DNA of 58,371 bases from Bacteriovoracaceae bacterium (GCA_023137315.1 JAGLPP010000004.1:1-58371); one strand, 5' to 3'. Shown: positions 7,739-17,222, numbered from the stretch's first letter. Numbers and translations: made by a program. The notes: generated by a model from the letters alone, not told the origin.

Positions 7739-9967
7739 TCAAAAAGGCACTATCGGTGCAATACATGTCAAAAATTTTTTTCTGATTCCATCTTTAAAAC
7801 GAATAAGAATTTTTTCATTTTTCCCGGCCCCTTCAGTTTCCAAAACTATCCCCTCTCCGTACAAAGAGTGAATAATACGGCTTCCGGCCGGAAATTTATA
7901 ACCTGATTTTTCTCTTTTTATTTGAATAATTGATTCATCCCCATAATCCACTTCCTGCGAATTTTCCTCATAATCGGGAAAAACACTTTCATTCCGCCTG
8001 TCTCCACCGTACTTGAATTTTTTCCATTTAAAAAATTTTGGAGGAATTTCATTAATGTACCTGCTTGGTCCATTAAATTTTATTTGACCATGTAACAGTC
8101 TTCCCTGCGCAAAAATAATATATAATTTTTTCATAGCACGTGTCATCGCGACATAAAACAGCCTTCTTTCCTCTTCCACTCCAATTTCACCCTCTTCCAA
8201 ACTGCGATATGAAGGAAAAATATTTTCCTCTGCCCCTGCAATAAATACATAATCGTATTCAAGTCCCTTTGCTCCATGAGCGGTCATCAGGGAAACCTCT
8301 CCGCTGGTATTGAACTTTCCATCATCAGTTGAAGATTCGTTTGATGACGGATCCAGATTAATTGTTTCAAGAAATTCGAGCAGGGTTGGTTTATCCCGGT
8401 TCATCTCAAATTGTTTTATGGCGTTATCAAATTCATCAAGATTTTCCAAGCGGGAAATACTTTCATGATTCCGACTTGCACTTAGAAATTCATAATATCC
8501 GGATTCATGTAACACTTTCTCGTAAAGTTGTGATGGCCGTACTCCCTCACCATCCATAACTTTAACTTCCATCATCATTGAAACCAACTGCACAAGTGAG
8601 GATTTTGTTCTGGATGTCAGCCTGATATTTGCATAATTTTCCTGATTATCAACAAGGTCGCTTACTATTTCCCAAAGAGAAAGCCCTTTGGCAACTGCTT
8701 CATTCTCCAACTTTCGAAGTGTGGTGGCCCCAACACCCCTTGTCGGCACGTTTACAATACGGGAAAATGCCAGCGAGTCCTTATCATTCACAATCAATCT
8801 AAGATAAGCAAGAATATCCTTAATTTCCTTTCTTTCATAAAATTTAATTCCGCCAACAATTCTGTAGGCGATATTATGCTTTCTAAACATATCCTCAATG
8901 ATACGTGACTGCGCATTCATCCTGTAAAATAATGCAACATCCCTGTTCTCAACACCAGACTTTTTAAGCTTTAAGATCTCACTGGCAACAAATTCAGCCT
9001 CACTCTTTTCATCAGCACATTCTATTATGGGAATAATGTCACCATCAGGATTATCGGTCCACATGGCCTTTCCCTTTCGCATAAGATTTTTTTCAATCAC
9101 TGCGGATGCGGCCTCTATTATTATTTTCGATGAACGATAATTTTGTTCAAGTTTGATAACTTTTGCTTCTGGAAAAACACTCTCGAAATCGAGAATGTTC
9201 CTTATGTCGGCCCCTCTCCATGAATAAATGGATTGATCCTCATCTCCGACAACACAGATATTTCTGTGTTTCTCGGACAACATTTTTATGATTTCAAACT
9301 GAACCCTGTTTGTATCCTGATATTCATCCACTAAAACATACTTGAATTTTTTTTGATACATATCCAACACTTCGGGATGACATTGAAAAAGTTGCACCAC
9401 TGCTGTTAGAAGACCGCCAAAATCAAGAGCATTGGCCTTGTGTAACTCTGTTTCGTAATCCATAAAAAATGGGTGAAGATCCTCATCAATCGGAAATTCC
9501 CCGGTACATCCGTGGTAAAAGCCGTTATTTTTGAGATCGTTGATGTAGTACAGTATTTCGTAAGGTGATAAATCCTTTGGACTAATTCCTCTTCTTTTCA
9601 AAAGAAATTTTACAACTGTTTTTGATTCCGAATCATCATAAATTGTAAAACTGCGACTCAGTCCAAGATAACCAATTTCGCTCCTTAACAATCTTGCACA
9701 AAATGAATGAAAAGTTGTCATCTGAAGTGTCCCGATATCCAAATCCACTTCACATGCAACCCGCTCCTTCATCTCCCTGGCCGCTTTATTTGAAAAAGTC
9801 AGTGCCAGAATCCTGAATGGACTTATATTTTTTTCTTCCAGTAAATAAGTCACTCTGGAAACAAGAGTTCTCGTTTTTCCCGATCCTGCTCCGGCCAAAA
9901 CCATTACGGGCCCATCAGAATCGTAGACAACTTCGCGTTGAGCTTTATTTAAATTTGTCGTCAGCAT
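7739..9967 (-). CDS. pcrA: UvrD/PcrA-type superfamily 1 DNA helicase
   Basis: 742 residues, the usual length for PcrA/UvrD. This is a 3'-5' ATP-dependent DNA translocase for repair and for removing protein blocks. Visible motifs are the Q motif LNKAQREVV (6-14), Walker A GAGSGKT (26-32), TFSNKAAREMKER (Ia), VDEYQDTN (II), GDEDQSIYSWRGAD (III), LEQNYRSS (IV), MTAHGAKGLEYDYVF (V) and RRLFYVAMTRA (VI). The C-terminal ~50 residues (SRIIHSLYGEGIV) match the Tudor-like RNA-polymerase-binding tail of PcrA/UvrD. It is 11 bases after glmS on the same strand and probably cotranscribed. Confidence 0.95.
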   Translation of the reverse strand: MLTTNLNKAQREVVYDSDGPVMVLAGAGSGKTRTLVSRVTYLLEEKNISPFRILALTFSNKAAREMKERVACEVDLDIGTLQMTTFHSFCARLLRSEIGYLGLSRSFTIYDDSESKTVVKFLLKRRGISPKDLSPYEILYYINDLKNNGFYHGCTGEFPIDEDLHPFFMDYETELHKANALDFGGLLTAVVQLFQCHPEVLDMYQKKFKYVLVDEYQDTNRVQFEIIKMLSEKHRNICVVGDEDQSIYSWRGADIRNILDFESVFPEAKVIKLEQNYRSSKIIIEAASAVIEKNLMRKGKAMWTDNPDGDIIPIIECADEKSEAEFVASEILKLKKSGVENRDVALFYRMNAQSRIIEDMFRKHNIAYRIVGGIKFYERKEIKDILAYLRLIVNDKDSLAFSRIVNVPTRGVGATTLRKLENEAVAKGLSLWEIVSDLVDNQENYANIRLTSRTKSSLVQLVSMMMEVKVMDGEGVRPSQLYEKVLHESGYYEFLSASRNHESISRLENLDEFDNAIKQFEMNRDKPTLLEFLETINLDPSSNESSTDDGKFNTSGEVSLMTAHGAKGLEYDYVFIAGAEENIFPSYRSLEEGEIGVEEERRLFYVAMTRAMKKLYIIFAQGRLLHGQIKFNGPSRYINEIPPKFFKWKKFKYGGDRRNESVFPDYEENSQEVDYGDESIIQIKREKSGYKFPAGSRIIHSLYGEGIVLETEGAGKNEKILIRFKDGIRKKFLTCIAPIVPF

Positions 9968-9978
9968 AAATCAATTTT

Positions 9979-11826
9979 TTATTCAACAGTTACGGACTTG
10001 GCCAGATTTCTAGGCCGATCAATATCAGTTCCCTTGAACTTTGCCATAAAATAGGCGAGCAATTGTGTCGCCACATTAACGTAAACTGGAGAAAGTTCTC
10101 CCAATTCTGTAAAATTCATCGGAATGAAATAATCACTCATATCTTCCAATTCCGCATCATGCTCAGGCCCGATAATCACAATAATTCCCCGACGGGCCTT
10201 CACTTCCTGTATATTGGATATCGTTTTTTCATAAAGCTCAGGCCCTACAATGGCAATATTAACCATCTCCTCATCAATAAGGGCAATCGGGCCGTGCTTG
10301 AGTTCTCCTGCAGCATAGCCCTCTGCATGTACGTAGGCTATCTCCTTGAGTTTTAAGGCCCCTTCAAGTGCCACAGGAAAATATTGGCCTCTTCCAGTGA
10401 AAATAAATCCACGATGATTATAAATGCACTCTGCAATGTTTTTAATTTCCTCGCTTCTCAAAAGTAATTCATCAATTCTTTCAGCAAGCAGACTGAACTT
10501 TTTTGATATATTCTTTCTGCTTACATCAAGATTTAACAAATATTGACAGGTCAGATATCCGGTAAGAACCTGTTGAGTAAACGCCTTGGTGCTTGCCACT
10601 CCAACTTCAGTTCCCGCCTTAATCAGCAGATTTTCATCACAATCACGGAAAAGAGTCGAATCTTCCACATTAACAATTGAAAATGTTCTGATTCCTTTTT
10701 CCTTGCAAAGATTTTGTGCTGCCAGCGTATCGGCAGTCTCCCCGGATTGGCTGATAAATAAACCCATGTCCTTCGGTTTAATAAGAGGATTCCTGTAACG
10801 AAACTCACTTGCAAGATCAATATGGCAATGAATCCTGTTATAGCTTTCAATGAAATTTTTAATTATCAATCCGGCATGCCATGCAGTTCCACAGGCAACA
10901 ATATGTATCCTCTCCGGCTCTTTTTCTATTTTAATATTATGAAGATGCTTATGACCTTTTCCATCAAAATAATACCTGATCAAATTTCTGATCAGTCCAG
11001 GCTGCTCGTAAATTTCCTTGAGCATAAAATGCTCAAACGTTCCCTTTTCGGATATCTCAAAATTAATATCCTGTTTCTTTCGAAGAAAACGATTTGTTTC
11101 CGTAAGATCAAGGTCAAAAAAATTCAATTTATTGTGCCCTTCACCTTCACCGGCAATTTTGCAAATAACTTCATCGTCTGGAAAAAACAATTCATCGGCC
11201 ATCCCTGCAAGAGCGTAGGGATCTGAAGACGCAAACACCTCTCCTGTATTTGAATTTAGAGCACAAACCAAAGGGGCTGCCCTCTTGATCGCATATATTT
11301 CACGTTGATCTCTTGTCATTATAACAAAAGCGGAATTACCATCAATTCTTCGAAAAGCACTGGCAATGGATTCACACAATCCTTTTCCACTCTCCATTTC
11401 AATAACAAGCAATCCAAGAAAAACTTCAGAATCAGTCTGAGTCCTGAATTTGACACCTCTCTCATTAAGTTCTTTTTTTAAAACTCCGGTGTTTTCAATA
11501 ATACCATTATGAACAATAACAATGGTATGCTGGGGATTCACAGTCATGGAGTCGCTGATATGTGGATGGGCGTTGAGATCATTCACCTCTCCATGGGTTG
11601 CCCAGCGCGTATGCCCAATACACGTTGTTGAAATATGATTTTTTCCATCAAGAACTTTCTTCAGATTTTCAATTTTTCCTGATTTTTTATATAAGGATAA
11701 TGAACCCTCATTATTTTTAAAACATATACCGGCTGAATCATATCCGCGATATTCCAATCGTTCCAGACCGCTCAAAACAACTTCAACAGCATTCTGATGT
11801 CCAATATATCCAACTATTCCACACAT
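9979..11826 (-). CDS. glmS: Glutamine-fructose-6-phosphate aminotransferase
   Basis: 615 residues. It makes glucosamine-6-phosphate from fructose-6-phosphate and glutamine, the entry to peptidoglycan and lipopolysaccharide precursors. The start is fixed by MCGIVGYIG, where Cys2 becomes the N-terminal glutaminase nucleophile. The glutamine-binding GHTRWATHG block follows at about 72-80. Two SIS sugar-isomerase domains occupy ~280-600 (SQSGETADTLAA, STKAFTQQ) and the protein ends with the family tail AKSVTVE. glmU lies 8 bases upstream on the same strand, pairing consecutive pathway enzymes. No glmS ribozyme is possible in so short a spacer. Confidence 0.98.
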   Translation of the reverse strand: MCGIVGYIGHQNAVEVVLSGLERLEYRGYDSAGICFKNNEGSLSLYKKSGKIENLKKVLDGKNHISTTCIGHTRWATHGEVNDLNAHPHISDSMTVNPQHTIVIVHNGIIENTGVLKKELNERGVKFRTQTDSEVFLGLLVIEMESGKGLCESIASAFRRIDGNSAFVIMTRDQREIYAIKRAAPLVCALNSNTGEVFASSDPYALAGMADELFFPDDEVICKIAGEGEGHNKLNFFDLDLTETNRFLRKKQDINFEISEKGTFEHFMLKEIYEQPGLIRNLIRYYFDGKGHKHLHNIKIEKEPERIHIVACGTAWHAGLIIKNFIESYNRIHCHIDLASEFRYRNPLIKPKDMGLFISQSGETADTLAAQNLCKEKGIRTFSIVNVEDSTLFRDCDENLLIKAGTEVGVASTKAFTQQVLTGYLTCQYLLNLDVSRKNISKKFSLLAERIDELLLRSEEIKNIAECIYNHRGFIFTGRGQYFPVALEGALKLKEIAYVHAEGYAAGELKHGPIALIDEEMVNIAIVGPELYEKTISNIQEVKARRGIIVIIGPEHDAELEDMSDYFIPMNFTELGELSPVYVNVATQLLAYFMAKFKGTDIDRPRNLAKSVTVE

Positions 11827-11834
11827 TTTTTTTC

Positions 11835-13238
11835 CTATTGGCCTTTTTTCTTCAAAAATTTACGTGCCATTCCCTTATAGGTTACCTGTTTAGAACGTGA
11901 AACTGCAAATGATCCCTTTGGAAGATCCTTATTGATTGTCGAACCGCTTCCAACATAGCAATCATCCTCTATTTTCAAAGGAGCAATCATTTGCGAATCC
12001 GAACCAATAAAACAATTTTCACCAATATCAGTAAAGTTTTTATTTGCCCCGTCATAATTGCAGGTAATAAAACCGCAACCAAGATTGGTATTTTCACCTA
12101 TATGGGCATCACCTATATAGCTTAAATGACTGACCTTGACCCCTTTATCCAAAACAGCTTTTTTAATTTCCACAAAATTTCCAACCTTGCTTTCCTGACC
12201 AATATCTGCGCCTGGACGCAACCTGGCAAAAGGCCCTATCATTGCATTTTTTCCAACATGGGCCTCTTCCAACACACTATACGGCCTTAACTGCCCACCT
12301 TCTTCCACAATTGAATTCGTCAATATACATCCAGATTCTACAACAACATTTTTATCCACCCTGCTTCTTCCTCTTATGATGACGTTTGGATGAATAACAC
12401 TGTCGGGCCCGATCGAACAATCCCAATCCACATAACATGTTGTTGAATCGATAAATCTAACACCTTCGTTTCTAAGTAGATCAATTTTTTCAAAATTCAA
12501 AAACAATCCAGCTTCCTCCAATTGTTTGACGTCATTAACTCCCATAAAGCTTTCGGGATCATCAAATAAAACTGCCTGCACCCTGCGATTGTCCTTAAAA
12601 ATATCTGTCAGATAAAACTCTCCCGCCTTGTTATCGGAATCAATTTCCCTCAGATTATCTAAAAGAAAATCAGTTTTTACAATGTAAAGACCTGAATTTA
12701 CTTCACTGATTTTCCTTATTTCTTCATCAGCATCTTTTTCCTCAACAATATGAAAACCTGAATCGCCTTCTACAATTCTACCATAGCCGGAGGGATCATC
12801 TTCGAGAAATGAAGCCGCAACAGCATCCAGCTTTTCTTGATTGAGTATGTTCCATAATTTACTTAAATGTCTCTCCCGAATAAGCGGAGTATCGCCGCAA
12901 AGAATTAAAGTATAATCATAGTCTGCCGCATTCTTGTTTTGTTCAACATACATTTGAATGGCGTGTGCGGTACCCAACTGCTCCCTCTGAAGAACCAAAT
13001 CCATTTCAACACCATTTTCAATAAAATTCTCCTTTAAATACTCATCAAGCATTTCATGCAAATACCCTGTTACAGACGTGATCCCACCTTTTAAATTATT
13101 TTTATTCAAAAATAATAGCGCCTCATTTATTGGAAAATCTATTAGTGGCTTTCCGCCAACCGACACCATCGGTTTTGGGATATCCATCCTCATTCTCTCA
13201 CCGCGGCCACCAGCCAAAATAACAATACCTATGGACAT
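11835..13238 (-). CDS. glmU: Bifunctional GlmU (GlcNAc-1-P uridyltransferase / GlcN-1-P acetyltransferase)
   Basis: 467 residues, typical of GlmU. The N-terminal nucleotidyltransferase carries LAGGRGERM (8-16) in place of the common LAAGxGTRM, with the downstream Lys of PKPM. LCGDTPL and GEFYLTDIF follow. From about 255 a left-handed beta-helix of hexapeptide repeats begins, with RLRPGADIG, VGNFVEIKKA, HLSYIGDAHIG and CNYDGANK, the acetyltransferase active-site blocks. It produces UDP-GlcNAc for peptidoglycan and lipid A. It heads the glmU-glmS-pcrA run and diverges from lon. Confidence 0.97.
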   Translation of the reverse strand: MSIGIVILAGGRGERMRMDIPKPMVSVGGKPLIDFPINEALLFLNKNNLKGGITSVTGYLHEMLDEYLKENFIENGVEMDLVLQREQLGTAHAIQMYVEQNKNAADYDYTLILCGDTPLIRERHLSKLWNILNQEKLDAVAASFLEDDPSGYGRIVEGDSGFHIVEEKDADEEIRKISEVNSGLYIVKTDFLLDNLREIDSDNKAGEFYLTDIFKDNRRVQAVLFDDPESFMGVNDVKQLEEAGLFLNFEKIDLLRNEGVRFIDSTTCYVDWDCSIGPDSVIHPNVIIRGRSRVDKNVVVESGCILTNSIVEEGGQLRPYSVLEEAHVGKNAMIGPFARLRPGADIGQESKVGNFVEIKKAVLDKGVKVSHLSYIGDAHIGENTNLGCGFITCNYDGANKNFTDIGENCFIGSDSQMIAPLKIEDDCYVGSGSTINKDLPKGSFAVSRSKQVTYKGMARKFLKKKGQ

Positions 13239-13382
13239 ACTATCCCCCGAAATTATTAGTATATTACCTGTATAAAACAGTCTGTGATGCAGAGAGTCAT
13301 TTTGTAACTCATTATTTTCACTACTTCTTTTGAGTACTTTAATCCATTATAATAAAAAAAAAAAGACAAAAACGCTAAAAAA

Positions 13383-13412
13383 GTTAAAGACTTAAAGCTT
13401 ATTACCCGATTT
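13383..13412 (+). promoter_or_regulatory. Possible heat-shock sigma-32-like promoter of lon
   Basis: GTTAAAG (13383-13389), 15 bases, then CCCGATTT (13405-13412) resemble the E. coli sigma-32 elements CTTGAAA and CCCCATNT; the downstream box matches 7 of 8, the upstream one about 4 of 7. lon is a classical heat-shock gene and starts at 13467. A separate TATAAT occurs at 13348-13353 without a good -35. This is pattern matching only. Confidence 0.3.
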
Positions 13413-13466
13413 GTTATTGAAACAAAATTGCTCACAATTGGCAGAATATTGAGTGGAGGATGTGGA

Positions 13467-15896
13467 ATGGTCACCAATTATGACGGTAAAAGCATTGATT
13501 TTAATGAAGTTCTACCCCTGTTACCCGTCAGGGACATAGTAGTCTATCCCTTTATGATTCTACCCCTCTTCGTCGGAAGAGAATCCTCAATCGAGGCCGT
13601 AGAATATGCTTTAAACAAAACAAACCAGCTTATTTTACTTTCAAGCCAGAAGGATATTACGGCTGAACATCCTGAACCCGATGAAATTTATGAAATCGGT
13701 ACAGTTGCCATGATCATGAGAATGAGAAAACTTCCCGACGGCAGAATAAAGATTTTAGTACAAGGACTTTCGAAGGCACGAATTACTGAATTCGATAAAA
13801 TCAATCCACATTTTATAACAAAAGTTGAAAAAGTTGAGGATGTTGAGCTTCAAGATGAAGAAGATGTTTCTGTCAACGCAATCATGAGAACAATAAGGGA
13901 ACAACTTGAACGAATAATAACTCAAGGCAAGGTGCTCTCTTCAGATATACTCATGGTTCTTGAAGACATACAAGATCCGGGAAGACTGGCTGATCTTGTA
14001 GCAAGTAACCTTAACCTTCATGTCACTGAAGCTCAGATGATATTGGAGATACTTGATCCTATCGAAAGACTTCATAAAATAAATGATATCCTTACACGTG
14101 AACTGGAAATAATAAACATGCAGGTAAAAATCCGTGGCGTGGCCAAGGATGAAATCAATAAATCACAAAAAGAATACTTTCTACGCGAACAAATTAAAGC
14201 AATAAAAAATGAGCTTGGTGAAGAAGGTGGTGCCGTTGAAGATAATGAATTTTCAGAATATCGTGAAAAAATATTGAAATCAAAAATTCCAAATGAAACT
14301 GAAAAAGAAGTTCTAAAACAACTTTCACGACTGGAAAAAATGCATCCGGACTCATCAGAATCATCCATTATCAGGAACTATCTGGATTGGATGGTGGATC
14401 TTCCATGGAATGTTTCTTCGGAAGAACAGTTTGATCTTGATAAGGCCCAAACCATTCTGGACGAGGATCATTTTGATCTTATAAAAGTCAAAGAACGTAT
14501 TTTGGAATATCTCGCAGTTAAACAACTCAAAGGCCAAAGCATGAAAGGCCCTATTCTGTGTTTTGCCGGCCCTCCGGGTGTCGGAAAAACAAGCCTTGGA
14601 AAATCCATTGCTCGTGCCGCAGGTAGAAAATTTGTACGTATTTCACTCGGTGGCGTAAAGGACGAGGCTGAAATCAGGGGCCATAGAAGAACCTATGTCG
14701 GCTCAATGCCGGGGCGAATCGTTCAGGCACTCAAACAGGCCGGAACCAATAATCCAGTAATGCTTCTGGATGAAGTTGACAAACTCGCCAGCGATATCAA
14801 GGGGGATCCGGCAAGTGCCCTTCTTGAAGTCCTTGATCCTGAACAAAACAATTCATTCAGGGATCACTACATCAATGCGGCCTTCGATCTGTCCAACGTT
14901 GTTTTTATTGCCACGGCAAACGTTCTTGAAAACGTACCTGCGGCCCTGAGAGACAGAATGGAAGTAATAAATCTTTCCGGATATTCCCAGGAAGAAAAAC
15001 TTACAATTTCACGCAAATTTCTTATACCAAAACAAATGGATGAAAATGGAATTTGTGAAGAACATATTGAATTTTCAGATGAAAGTGTTGTCACTGTAAT
15101 CAGGAACTTTACCTGTGAAGCAGGTCTTCGAAATCTCGAACGCCATATTGGTGCCTTGTGCAGAAAAGTGGCCACTAAAATTGCGCGCGGAGAGGTTGGT
15201 AAAACACACATACTTCCGGAAACCGTGGAAAAACTTCTCGGGCCACCATTGTTTATAAAAGAGGATGAAATTGGAGAAGACGAAATAGGTATTGTTACCG
15301 GACTTGCCTGGACATCTGCAGGCGGAGAAATACTCCATATTGAATCAACCAAGATGAAAGGAAAGGGACTCACTCTGACCGGACGCCTCGGCGAAACAAT
15401 GAAGGAATCAGCACAAACAGCTATCGGTCTTATTCGCTCCAAGGCCAATGAATTTGGAATTGATGAGGACGTGTTCGAAAATCATGAAATCCACCTCCAT
15501 ATTCCGGCCGGTGCCATTCCAAAAGACGGACCAAGCGCGGGAATAACTCTGGCAACGGCCATCGTTTCCCTGTTAACTGGAACACCTATAGCAAAAAATG
15601 TTGCCATGACCGGTGAAATAACACTGACTGGTAAAGTCCTTCCTATCGGAGGACTCAAGGAGAAGGCCCTTGCCGCCATGAGGGTCAATATCGACAAAAT
15701 TATCATTCCATGGAAAAACAAGAAGGATCTCGTGGAAATCCCTGAGGAATATCGCAACAAAGTTAAATTCATACCTGTAAAAACCTTTGATGAAGTATTG
15801 AAAATAGCTCTCGTTGACTGGGAGGTACGCCAGAAAAAGCTTCATAAAAAATTATCCATCAGGGGCAAGGTATCCACACAGTCTGTGGCCGCGTAA
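13467..15896 (+). CDS. lon: ATP-dependent protease Lon, copy 1
   Basis: 809 residues from the ATG at 13467, which has TGGAGGA 6 bases upstream; the frame is open 13 codons earlier but without a ribosome site. LonA layout: N-terminal substrate domain (LPLLPVRDIVVYPFMILPL near 15-33), AAA+ domain with Walker A GPPGVGKT (368-375) and the VMLLDEVDK box, and C-terminal serine-lysine protease with PKDGPSAG (Ser690) and GGLKEK (Lys733). It degrades misfolded and regulatory cytosolic proteins. It stands alone after a long spacer and diverges from glmU. A second lon lies at 50315-52810. Confidence 0.97.
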   Translation: MVTNYDGKSIDFNEVLPLLPVRDIVVYPFMILPLFVGRESSIEAVEYALNKTNQLILLSSQKDITAEHPEPDEIYEIGTVAMIMRMRKLPDGRIKILVQGLSKARITEFDKINPHFITKVEKVEDVELQDEEDVSVNAIMRTIREQLERIITQGKVLSSDILMVLEDIQDPGRLADLVASNLNLHVTEAQMILEILDPIERLHKINDILTRELEIINMQVKIRGVAKDEINKSQKEYFLREQIKAIKNELGEEGGAVEDNEFSEYREKILKSKIPNETEKEVLKQLSRLEKMHPDSSESSIIRNYLDWMVDLPWNVSSEEQFDLDKAQTILDEDHFDLIKVKERILEYLAVKQLKGQSMKGPILCFAGPPGVGKTSLGKSIARAAGRKFVRISLGGVKDEAEIRGHRRTYVGSMPGRIVQALKQAGTNNPVMLLDEVDKLASDIKGDPASALLEVLDPEQNNSFRDHYINAAFDLSNVVFIATANVLENVPAALRDRMEVINLSGYSQEEKLTISRKFLIPKQMDENGICEEHIEFSDESVVTVIRNFTCEAGLRNLERHIGALCRKVATKIARGEVGKTHILPETVEKLLGPPLFIKEDEIGEDEIGIVTGLAWTSAGGEILHIESTKMKGKGLTLTGRLGETMKESAQTAIGLIRSKANEFGIDEDVFENHEIHLHIPAGAIPKDGPSAGITLATAIVSLLTGTPIAKNVAMTGEITLTGKVLPIGGLKEKALAAMRVNIDKIIIPWKNKKDLVEIPEEYRNKVKFIPVKTFDEVLKIALVDWEVRQKKLHKKLSIRGKVSTQSVAA

Positions 15897-15955
15897 TAAT
15901 TCTCAGAATTTACTTTCAGCAATCACATTTTTTGGATAAGATTTAATCTAGCGTA

Positions 15956-16006
15956 TATACCCATGCCGGTTCACTTTTTAAGTGAACCGCGGGCATACCC
16001 CATTAG
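15956..16006. repeat. Dispersed palindromic repeat, short copy
   Basis: TATACCCAT is followed by a perfect hairpin GGTTCACTT-TTT-AAGTGAACC (15968-15988), then GGGCATAC and CATTAG. The copy at 53443-53567 has the same blocks in the same order: TATACCAAT, GCTTCACTT-GAA-AAGTGAAGC, GGGCATAC and, further on, CATTAG. The stem bases vary in a compensating way. It sits just before the ribosome site of the CheY-like gene and after lon, so it could also act as an mRNA hairpin or terminator. Confidence 0.65.
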
Positions 16007-16020
16007 CAGGAAGTAAAACA

Positions 16021-16443
16021 ATGAATGACGAAAACACAACCGGCAACCAAACTAATAATCCACTTTCCAAATTAAAAATTGCGGTTGTGGATGATTCCGA
16101 TTTTTCCAGGAAAACAATGATCGAAATTCTGGAACAAGCCGGTTGCAACGTTATCGGCGAAGCAAGTAACGCTGAAATGGCAGTACAAATAGCACATACA
16201 ACTTCGGTGGATCTTTTTATTATTGATGTCGTCATGCCGAACATCAGCGGAATAAAACTGTTAAGTCACCTAAAGGAGATTTCAGATGACATAAGGGCCA
16301 TAATGATCTCCTCATTAAATATGGAAAATGTTGTAATGGATGCAATTTCCGGTGGTGCTCTTGACTACATTACAAAACCGTTTGAAAAAGAGGCCTTAAT
16401 TTCATCCGTAACAAAAATAGCCAATGACATGGAAAAAGAATAA
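16021..16443 (+). CDS. CheY-like single-domain response regulator
   Basis: 140 residues from the ATG at 16021 with AGGAAG upstream; the frame is open earlier only through the repeat. After a polar tail of ~15 residues comes one receiver domain: acidic pair Asp24/Asp25 (VVDDSDFSR), phosphoacceptor Asp69 (FIIDVVMPN), Ser97 (MISSL) and Lys119 (YITKPF). There is no output domain, so it acts by protein contact, as CheY or a phosphorelay element. The Ala/Gly-rich run GGALDYITKPF is CheY-typical. The histidine kinase partner is not adjacent. A small unknown gene follows 15 bases later. Confidence 0.92.
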   Translation: MNDENTTGNQTNNPLSKLKIAVVDDSDFSRKTMIEILEQAGCNVIGEASNAEMAVQIAHTTSVDLFIIDVVMPNISGIKLLSHLKEISDDIRAIMISSLNMENVVMDAISGGALDYITKPFEKEALISSVTKIANDMEKE

Positions 16444-16458
16444 TTGGGGGGACTGTTT

Positions 16459-16794
16459 ATGTTTTTGATAAAGTTTTTTTGTTATTTTGTATTCAGTTTT
16501 GCCATTTTATGCATATCCGTTGGCAATAAGCCACTTTTTTCACACCTGCATAAAATCACCTCCCCATACTCAAGATCCATTATGTCATCACTGAAAGATG
16601 CCGCCATAAAGGGATTGAAAAAGGGTAAAAACATTATATCAAACACCATTCCAAAAGAAGTTGACTCAGTTAATTCAACATATTCTGCAATAAGAAAAAG
16701 TAAATACATGAAAGTCGATAATGACATACCAGAAGATCAATACACGTCTGAAGAAAGGGATCTTTTGGAAAAAATCCTAAAAGAAAATCAATAG
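16459..16794 (+). CDS. Small protein with N-terminal hydrophobic segment, unknown
   Basis: 111 residues from the ATG at 16459, preceded by a GGGGGGA ribosome site. Residues 3-22 are hydrophobic with Phe and Cys (signal peptide or membrane anchor). The rest is polar, basic in the middle (LKKGKN) and acidic at the end. The family is not recognised. It follows the CheY-like gene by 15 bases and ends 10 bases before a strong terminator, so the two form a short operon. Confidence 0.6.
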   Translation: MFLIKFFCYFVFSFAILCISVGNKPLFSHLHKITSPYSRSIMSSLKDAAIKGLKKGKNIISNTIPKEVDSVNSTYSAIRKSKYMKVDNDIPEDQYTSEERDLLEKILKENQ

Positions 16795-16803
16795 CTGAAA
16801 AAT

Positions 16804-16846
16804 AAAAAAAGGGCCATCGGTTCCATTAACACAAAGGCCCTTTTTT
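16804..16846. terminator. Bidirectional rho-independent terminator
   Basis: An A run, GGGCC (16811-16815), a 20-base loop, GGCCC (16836-16840) and TTTTTT form a hairpin with A/T flanks that pair. It serves the plus-strand gene ending at 16794 and, on the other strand, the small secreted protein gene ending at 16869. Confidence 0.8.
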
Positions 16847-16868
16847 ACATTGGGGGGGGAACTATTTA

Positions 16869-17081
16869 TTAAACTTCAATAACCTTTTCAATCTTAACAG
16901 GTTCTTGTGCTTTTTCATCCAATTCAACAACATAACCAACAGGTCTTCTTTCCTGGGAAGACTGGCTTGCCGAACAACTGTAATTACCATCAACCTGTCC
17001 CTCTTTATTCTCTTTATTGACCGCAAAAACATTACCACTAAGAATGGTAAACACTGCAAGTAACATAAATAATCTTTTCAT
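16869..17081 (-). CDS. Small secreted protein A, RRP-VV family
   Basis: 70 residues from the ATG at 17081, which has AAGGAGAGGA directly upstream. A signal peptide (about 1-20, cleavage after VFA) leads to a ~50-residue mature protein with one Cys (NYSCSAS). The segment ERRPVGYVV resembles DRRPGKVV in the neighbouring small protein at 17303-17542, and both end in an acidic Val/Glu-rich tail, so they look like paralogues. It follows the other small gene and an RHS/YD-repeat gene on the same strand. Function unknown. A run of eight G lies just beyond its stop (16852-16859). Confidence 0.7.
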   Translation of the reverse strand: MKRLFMLLAVFTILSGNVFAVNKENKEGQVDGNYSCSASQSSQERRPVGYVVELDEKAQEPVKIEKVIEV

Positions 17082-17187
17082 AATCCTCTCCTTGTGTTGC
17101 CTCTCTATTTGAACCTTTAAGATGCACACATTATGCCAAACTATTTGACCTATATACTGGAGGTTATATTGGAATCAGCTACGAAAA

Positions 17188-17222
17188 GTGTAAAAAATTG
17201 CAATACTGTCAATTTTTTACAC
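17188..17222. repeat. Perfect 13-bp inverted repeat between the two small secreted genes
   Basis: GTGTAAAAAATTG (17188-17200) and CAATTTTTTACAC (17210-17222) are perfect inverted arms around a 9-base loop. It lies about 80 bases after the stop of the upstream small gene and about 105 bases before the start of the downstream one. It may be an operator or an A/T-rich terminator. Confidence 0.6.

Noticed and set aside
9979-11834. glmS ribozyme or riboswitch
   Set aside because: glmS has only an 8-base spacer to glmU, so there is no room for a leader RNA.
14072-15845. Long antisense frames inside lon
   Set aside because: They are shadows of a highly conserved Lon coding frame.
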